A stretch of 64,000 nt of DNA, taken from NCBI RefSeq assembly GCF_004792685.1, contig NZ_SRXT01000006.1:124001-188000 (forward strand), in the 5' to 3' direction. Shown one piece after another: positions 60,220 to 64,000 of the stretch. A program made the translations under genes and the position numbers. Each line of letters opens with the position of its first letter. Positions within the stretch are counted from its first letter, which is position 1. This stretch comes from Sphingomonas gei. GTDB lineage: Bacteria > Pseudomonadota > Alphaproteobacteria > Sphingomonadales > Sphingomonadaceae. The notes under the pieces were generated by a model. That model was given only the letters and a program-made list of their open reading frames with translations, did not search any database and had not been told where the DNA came from.

Positions 60220-61191
60220 ATGACTGCCACGCACTCGACTCGCATGCTCATCCTCGGTTCGGGACCCGCCGGGCTCTCCGCCGCGATCTATGGCGCGCGC
60301 GCCGGGCTCGCGCCGATCGTGGTGCAGGGCATCCAGCCGGGGGGCCAGCTGATGACAACGACCGATGTCGAGAATTATCCCGGCTTTCGCGAAGTGATCC
60401 AGGGCCCGTGGCTGATGCAGGAGATGCAGGCGCAGGCCGAGCATGTCGGCGCGCAGATGCTGTGGGACACGATCGTCGAAGTCGACGTATCGCAGCGCCC
60501 GTTCCGCATGGTCGGGGACAGCGGCACCGTCTATGTCGGCGACACATTGGTGATCGCCACCGGGGCGCAGGCGCGCTGGCTGGGGCTCGATTCGGAAGAG
60601 CTGCTCAAGGGCAAGGGCGTCAGTGCCTGTGCCACTTGCGACGGCTTCTTCTTCCGCGGCAAGAAGGTGGCGGTGATCGGCGGCGGCAACACCGCGGTCG
60701 AGGAGGCGCTCTACCTCACCAACCACAGCCATGACGTGACCCTGATCCACCGCCGCGACTCCTTGCGTGCCGAGAAGATCCTGCAACAGCGGCTGCTCGC
60801 CAACGACAAGATCTCGACCTTGTGGAACAAGAAGGTCGAGCGCTTCCTCGATGGCGGCGGCGTCGCCGGGCTGGTCGGCATCGAGTTGAAGGACATGGTG
60901 ACCGGCGAGCTTTCGACGCTCGAAGTCGATGGCGGCTTCGTCGCGATCGGGCATCATCCGGCGACCGAATTGTTCCGCGGGCACATCGCGCTCGACGACG
61001 ACAATTACATCACCGTCGAAAAGGGCACGACGCGGACCAGCGTGCCCGGCGTGTTCGCGTGCGGCGACGTGATGGACAAGCATTACCGCCAGGCGATCAC
61101 CGCGGCGGGGACAGGCTGCATGGCGGCGCTGGATGCGGAGCGGTTTTTGGCCGAAGCGGATTTCGAGCAGGTCGCCGAAGCGGCGGAATAG
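60220..61191 (+). CDS. trxB: Thioredoxin-disulfide reductase TrxB
   Basis: The product (323 aa) is a low-molecular-weight thioredoxin reductase, cytoplasmic, passing electrons from NADPH through FAD to thioredoxin. Seen are the FAD motif LILGSGPAGLSAAIYGARAGL, the redox-active CATC at residues 137-140 (SACATCDGFFF), the NADPH motif VAVIGGGNTAVEEALYL with HRRDSLRAEKI, and the C-terminal GVFACGDVMDKHYRQAITAAGTGC. Length is normal. The ATG at 60220 was chosen over an in-frame ATG ten codons earlier because it directly precedes the FAD fold. It is a single-gene unit flanked by the 20-bp repeat. Confidence 0.97.
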   Translation: MTATHSTRMLILGSGPAGLSAAIYGARAGLAPIVVQGIQPGGQLMTTTDVENYPGFREVIQGPWLMQEMQAQAEHVGAQMLWDTIVEVDVSQRPFRMVGDSGTVYVGDTLVIATGAQARWLGLDSEELLKGKGVSACATCDGFFFRGKKVAVIGGGNTAVEEALYLTNHSHDVTLIHRRDSLRAEKILQQRLLANDKISTLWNKKVERFLDGGGVAGLVGIELKDMVTGELSTLEVDGGFVAIGHHPATELFRGHIALDDDNYITVEKGTTRTSVPGVFACGDVMDKHYRQAITAAGTGCMAALDAERFLAEADFEQVAEAAE

Positions 61192-61376
61192 CCCGCGCCG
61201 CCGCGCGCATCTTGCGAAGCGAAGGTCACACCAGGGTCACACTGTCGCGCATGTTCCAGCGGCGAACGAGCCGTGCCGGAGTCCAGGAAGGTGCGGCCCA
61301 GACTCGCCTTACGTTCCGGTCGAGATCCCTATTGTCAAAGAGCGGCGGCCGAGCGGTAGCGCATCGATCTGAGCAA

Positions 61377-61396
61377 ACGAAATCCAACATTGCAAG
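61377..61396. repeat. 20-bp direct repeat, copy 2 (right of trxB)
   Basis: ACGAAATCCAACATTGCAAG differs from copy 1 at one base. It sits in the 235-bp gap after trxB, 31 bp before the end of the exosortase-associated hydrolase 1 gene. The gap has no other feature I can support. Confidence 0.65.
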
Positions 61397-61426
61397 GGGC
61401 TGTCCGACTCGACTGATGCATGATCC

Positions 61427-62227
61427 TCAGAGGCGCGCGCGGACTTCCTTGAACAGCCAATCCTTGTCGGATTGCGACGCGAAGCTGTGGCTGGCGCTGT
61501 CGAGCTCGACAAGGCTTGCCTTGGTGCGGGCGGCGGCGAAGGCCGGGCCGGCATAAGCGTCGGCGAAGGCGATCGCCGTGTTGTCGCCGTTGGCGAGCAG
61601 GATGGTGACCGGGACCTGCGTCTGCCCGAGCGCGTCGGCCAAGCGGGCAGGCAAGCCGCCCTCCCGTTGAGGTTGGCTGCGAGATAGCTTTAACAACCCG
61701 CTGATCAACTTACGAATATTCACTCCGCCACGCACCAGCCGCAGCCATTCGCCAGGATCTCGCAGGCGCTCGGCGTAACGCGCGCGGATCGCGGCAACGG
61801 GCGGCAGATCGTCGGTCGGCTCGATCACCCAAGGGTTGGCGAGGACGAGCGCGTCAATGTTGGCCGGGGCATGGAAGAAGGCAAGCGCGGTGGCAGCGTC
61901 GCAATTGCCGTAGGCGACGATCCGGGTGACTCCGGTTGCGGCGCGGAAGGTCGCGGCAGCGGCGGCGATGTCGTCGGCGCTGCTATCATAGCCGCGATTA
62001 TCGCCGCTCGAATCGCCGATGCCGCGGCGATCGAAGCGGAACACCGGGTGGCCGGCCTCGGCGATGCGCAGCGCGAGCAGTGCCATGCCGCGATGCGCGC
62101 CGATGCGGATCTCGTTACCGCCAGAGACGATCAGCAGGCCGATAGCGCCGGGTGCCTCGTCGAGTGTGCCGAGCAGCGTCTCGCCGGCGCAGGGAAATTC
62201 GATCAGCTTTCGCACGCGCGGACCCAT
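61427..62227 (-). CDS. Exosortase A system-associated hydrolase 1 (alpha/beta fold)
   Basis: The product (266 aa) is an alpha/beta-hydrolase of the type found only with exosortase A (XrtA/EpsH) exopolysaccharide loci. It has the oxyanion region GLLIVSGGNEIRIGAHRGM, HPVFRFDRRGIGDSSGDNRGYDSSADDIAAAAATF, and the nucleophile elbow VAYGNCDAATA, where Cys replaces Ser. A C-terminal His lies in LVELDSASHSFAS. Its role in exopolysaccharide or protein sorting is not known. The start overlaps the hydrolase 2 gene by 25 bp; a GTG at 62215 is an alternative. Confidence 0.85.
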   Translation of the reverse strand: MGPRVRKLIEFPCAGETLLGTLDEAPGAIGLLIVSGGNEIRIGAHRGMALLALRIAEAGHPVFRFDRRGIGDSSGDNRGYDSSADDIAAAAATFRAATGVTRIVAYGNCDAATALAFFHAPANIDALVLANPWVIEPTDDLPPVAAIRARYAERLRDPGEWLRLVRGGVNIRKLISGLLKLSRSQPQREGGLPARLADALGQTQVPVTILLANGDNTAIAFADAYAGPAFAAARTKASLVELDSASHSFASQSDKDWLFKEVRARL

Positions 62228-62844
62228 GCGGCGATGTCTTCGGCGAGCGATGCCGCGAGCGCGGGATTATTGTCGGGCTCGCTGCGGCGCCAAAGCGGCG
62301 CGCCGGGGACGTGGCGGTCGGCGGGGCGGGCGTCGCTCTCGAGATAGATCGTGCGGCTTAGTGCTGCGATGCCGGCCGTCGGGAGTTCGCCCAGCAGCAC
62401 CGGCGATAGGTGGTTCCCGCCATATGCATCGCCGCCGCCGGCTTGGCGCAGGCGTTCGAGTTCACGGAGGAGATCGGCGCCGGTGCTCGGCGTGAAATGC
62501 CAGCGTCCGCCGAGCGTGGCGGTGGCGTCGAGCAACGCACCGCTGCGGATGCCGAGCGCATAAGCAGGGCCGCCCACGTGGCGTGTCGCAGCGGCAAAAG
62601 CGTCGCGCAGGTGCGCCAGACGCACCGTATCGGTGGGCGCGAGGCTTTCGCCCTGTCCGGGCAGATCCGGCAGGGCGCCGGCGATGCCGCGTTCGGCAAG
62701 CGCGCGCAAAATCGTCACGACGAACGCACGGGTGCGATTGGCTTCCTCGAACAGCGGCAGCGCCGCGACTACGACCGGGCAGGTATCGGGGCCGAAGCGA
62801 AGCATCGCTTCGCGGCCGCCGGCCCAGTCGTAATGGTCGATCAA
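62203..62844 (-). CDS. Exosortase A system-associated hydrolase 2
   Basis: The product (213 aa) is a second alpha/beta-hydrolase-like protein paired with hydrolase 1 in exosortase A loci. It has PVVVAALPLFEEANRTRAFVVTILRALAERGIAGALPDLPGQGESLAP and YALGIRSGALLDATATLGG, the elbow region. It ends with ALAASLAEDIAAWVRACES. The classical Ser-His-Asp triad is not clearly complete. The ATG overlaps the acyl carrier protein stop (ATGA), and the stop overlaps hydrolase 1. Function is inferred from the known locus. Confidence 0.85.
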   Translation of the reverse strand: MIDHYDWAGGREAMLRFGPDTCPVVVAALPLFEEANRTRAFVVTILRALAERGIAGALPDLPGQGESLAPTDTVRLAHLRDAFAAATRHVGGPAYALGIRSGALLDATATLGGRWHFTPSTGADLLRELERLRQAGGGDAYGGNHLSPVLLGELPTAGIAALSRTIYLESDARPADRHVPGAPLWRRSEPDNNPALAASLAEDIAAWVRACES

Positions 62845-63113
62845 GCCAGCGCCTTGGCGGCGGCAAAGCGCGTGAGGGCGCCGAAGCTCTCGAGCATCTC
62901 GCCATCGACCTCGTCATCCTCGATCAGGATGCCGAGCCGATCCTCGATTTCGGTGAGCACGCCCGCGACCGCGAGCGAATCGAGCTCGGGCAGCGCTCCG
63001 AACAGCGGCGTGTCCTCATGGAACGCCGCAGCGCGCTCCGTGCTCAATCCCAGCACGTCGCGGAGCACCCCGCGCACCGTTTCTTCAACCTTTGCGAACC
63101 CTTCGCGCTGCAA
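62841..63113 (-). CDS. Acyl carrier protein of the exosortase A locus
   Basis: The product (90 aa) is a phosphopantetheine carrier, with the attachment motif ELDSLAVAGVLTEIEDRLGI (Ser in DSL), flanked by four helices. Stand-alone carriers of this type accompany the acyl-CoA ligase and the hydrolases of exosortase A loci. It is coupled to hydrolase 2 and divergent from the acyl-CoA ligase by 74 bp. A holo-ACP synthase is not in the window. Length fits the ACP family. Confidence 0.88.
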   Translation of the reverse strand: MQREGFAKVEETVRGVLRDVLGLSTERAAAFHEDTPLFGALPELDSLAVAGVLTEIEDRLGILIEDDEVDGEMLESFGALTRFAAAKALA

Positions 63114-63187
63114 TGCTTATCCCCCGCCAGCGATTTTTCGCTTCCGTAAGGGTTGGCGGGTGCGCTGCCAAGGCTAAGGTCGGCGCG

Positions 63188-64000
63188 ATGATTGCCCTCG
63201 ATCCCGTTCCGAAACCCATCGATACGCTGACGCTGCGCGGCGCGGCCAATGCCGTGGCGCTGGAGGACCGTGCCGGAACGCTCAGTTTTGGCGAGCTGGA
63301 GGCGGGCGTCGGCGGCATCGCGCACTGGCTTTCGGAGCAAGGATTGGGCGCGGGCGAGCGCGTGGCGACGTGGCTGCCCAAGACGCGGACGGCATGCCTG
63401 ATGCCGCTGGCAGTGCCGCGCGCGGGGCTCGTCCATGTCCCGATCAACCCGGTGCTCAAGCGCGCGCAGGTGGCGCATATCCTCGCCGACAGTGGCGCGC
63501 GGGTGCTGGTGACGCAGGCGGCGCGCATCGCGGCGCTCGAGCCGGGGGACGTGCCTGCCGATTGCCAGATGGTGACCGAGGAGGAGCTTGGATCGAGCGA
63601 TGGGCTGCCGCCCTCGGCCGCCGATCCCGACGCGCTCGCCGCGATCCTCTACACTTCGGGCTCGACCGGGCGGCCGAAGGGCGTGATGCTCAGCCACGCC
63701 AATTTATGGCTCGGGGCCATCAGCGTGGCGCATTATCTTGATATTGGCTCTGAGGATCGCGTGCTCGGGGTGCTGCCGCTGAGCTTCGATTACGGGCAGA
63801 ACCAGTTGTTCTCCACCTGGGCGGCCGGCGGGCGGGTGATCCCGCTCGATTATCTGACCGCGCGTGACGTGGTGAAGGCGGTGGGGCGTCATGACGTCAC
63901 CAGCCTGGCCGGGGTGCCGCCGCTGTGGGTGCAATTGCTCGAGGCCGAATGGCCGGCGGAGACGGCGGCGCGGTTGAAGCGGCTGACCAATTCGGGCGGC
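63188..64000 (+). CDS. Acyl-CoA ligase (AMP-forming), exosortase A system-associated, partial
   Basis: This is the first 271 codons of an ANL-superfamily adenylating enzyme; the gene runs off the right edge. It has the P-loop-like adenylation motif ILYTSGSTGRPKGVMLSHANL, preceded by AVALEDRAGTLSFGELEAGVGGIAHWL and followed by LPLSFDYGQNQLFSTWAAGGRVI. Together with the divergent carrier protein it probably loads an acyl group onto that carrier. The ATG at 63188 is the first start with family-like sequence after it. Confidence 0.93.
   Translation, partial: MIALDPVPKPIDTLTLRGAANAVALEDRAGTLSFGELEAGVGGIAHWLSEQGLGAGERVATWLPKTRTACLMPLAVPRAGLVHVPINPVLKRAQVAHILADSGARVLVTQAARIAALEPGDVPADCQMVTEEELGSSDGLPPSAADPDALAAILYTSGSTGRPKGVMLSHANLWLGAISVAHYLDIGSEDRVLGVLPLSFDYGQNQLFSTWAAGGRVIPLDYLTARDVVKAVGRHDVTSLAGVPPLWVQLLEAEWPAETAARLKRLTNSGG

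Noticed and set aside
1..64000. CRISPR arrays, rRNA genes, insertion sequences, prophage
   Set aside because: No regularly spaced repeats, rRNA-like segments, transposase or phage structural modules were seen on either strand.

Overview
The window is high-GC chromosomal DNA from an alphaproteobacterium, most likely Sphingomonas or a close sphingomonad. The pointers are the exosortase-A-associated genes at the right end (two alpha/beta hydrolases, an acyl carrier protein and an acyl-CoA ligase), two ~1000-residue TonB-dependent receptors, several Tat-exported Gfo/Idh/MocA oxidoreductases, and gene overlaps of the ATGA, GTGA and TTGA type. Taxonomy is inferred from gene content only.

Layout. 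1-6.7 kb is housekeeping and small accessory DNA: the kup 3' end, a 2'-5' RNA ligase family gene, tRNA-Met(CAT), a secreted sugar-dehydrogenase-like lipoprotein, an SMR transporter plus azoreductase divergent from a MarR regulator across three copies of ATGCGNNCGCAT, and secreted hypotheticals. 6.7-31.4 kb is the centrepiece, a non-flagellar type III secretion system (T3SS). A leftward, mostly coupled operon encodes the export apparatus (sctU, a FliO-like gene, sctQ, sctR, sctS, sctT) and ends with a small LuxR-type regulator. A divergent rightward operon encodes a lytic transglycosylase, sctV, sctC, sctD, a probable needle gene, sctI, sctJ, an sctK-position gene, sctL, sctN, sctO and sctP. 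The two operons share a 472-bp intergenic region holding a ~28-bp direct repeat. Flanking genes are candidate substrates: a LysM/amidase/lysozyme protein, a lipase with a GHSLG motif, a calpain-like protease, two leaderless hypotheticals, and an enlarged paralogue of the needle-like protein. No classical translocator, gatekeeper or effector chaperone was recognised.

31.5-37.1 kb holds small metabolic genes: a siderophore-interacting-type flavoreductase with an O-methyltransferase, divergent from an AraC regulator; a cupin; a PLP ammonia-lyase with an Lrp/AsnC regulator; and a glutathione S-transferase. 37.1-47.7 kb looks like a carbohydrate locus: uxuA and a TonB receptor on one strand, and divergently a tandem-DUF1080 protein, three Tat-type Gfo/Idh/MocA proteins and an ApbE. 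This is the gene set expected for oxidative (3-keto) glycoside cleavage outside the cytoplasm.

47.7-58.3 kb holds a LysR regulator, an NmrA-like protein, a secreted propeller-like protein, a POT peptide transporter, a DeoR regulator, a second TonB receptor with a carboxypeptidase-regulatory-like domain and a terminator, and a secreted phosphoesterase. 58.4-64 kb holds a phage-tailspike-like beta-helix protein, trxB flanked by a 20-bp direct repeat, and the exosortase-A-associated genes; the last gene runs off the window. I saw no insertion sequence, integrase, CRISPR array or rRNA gene.
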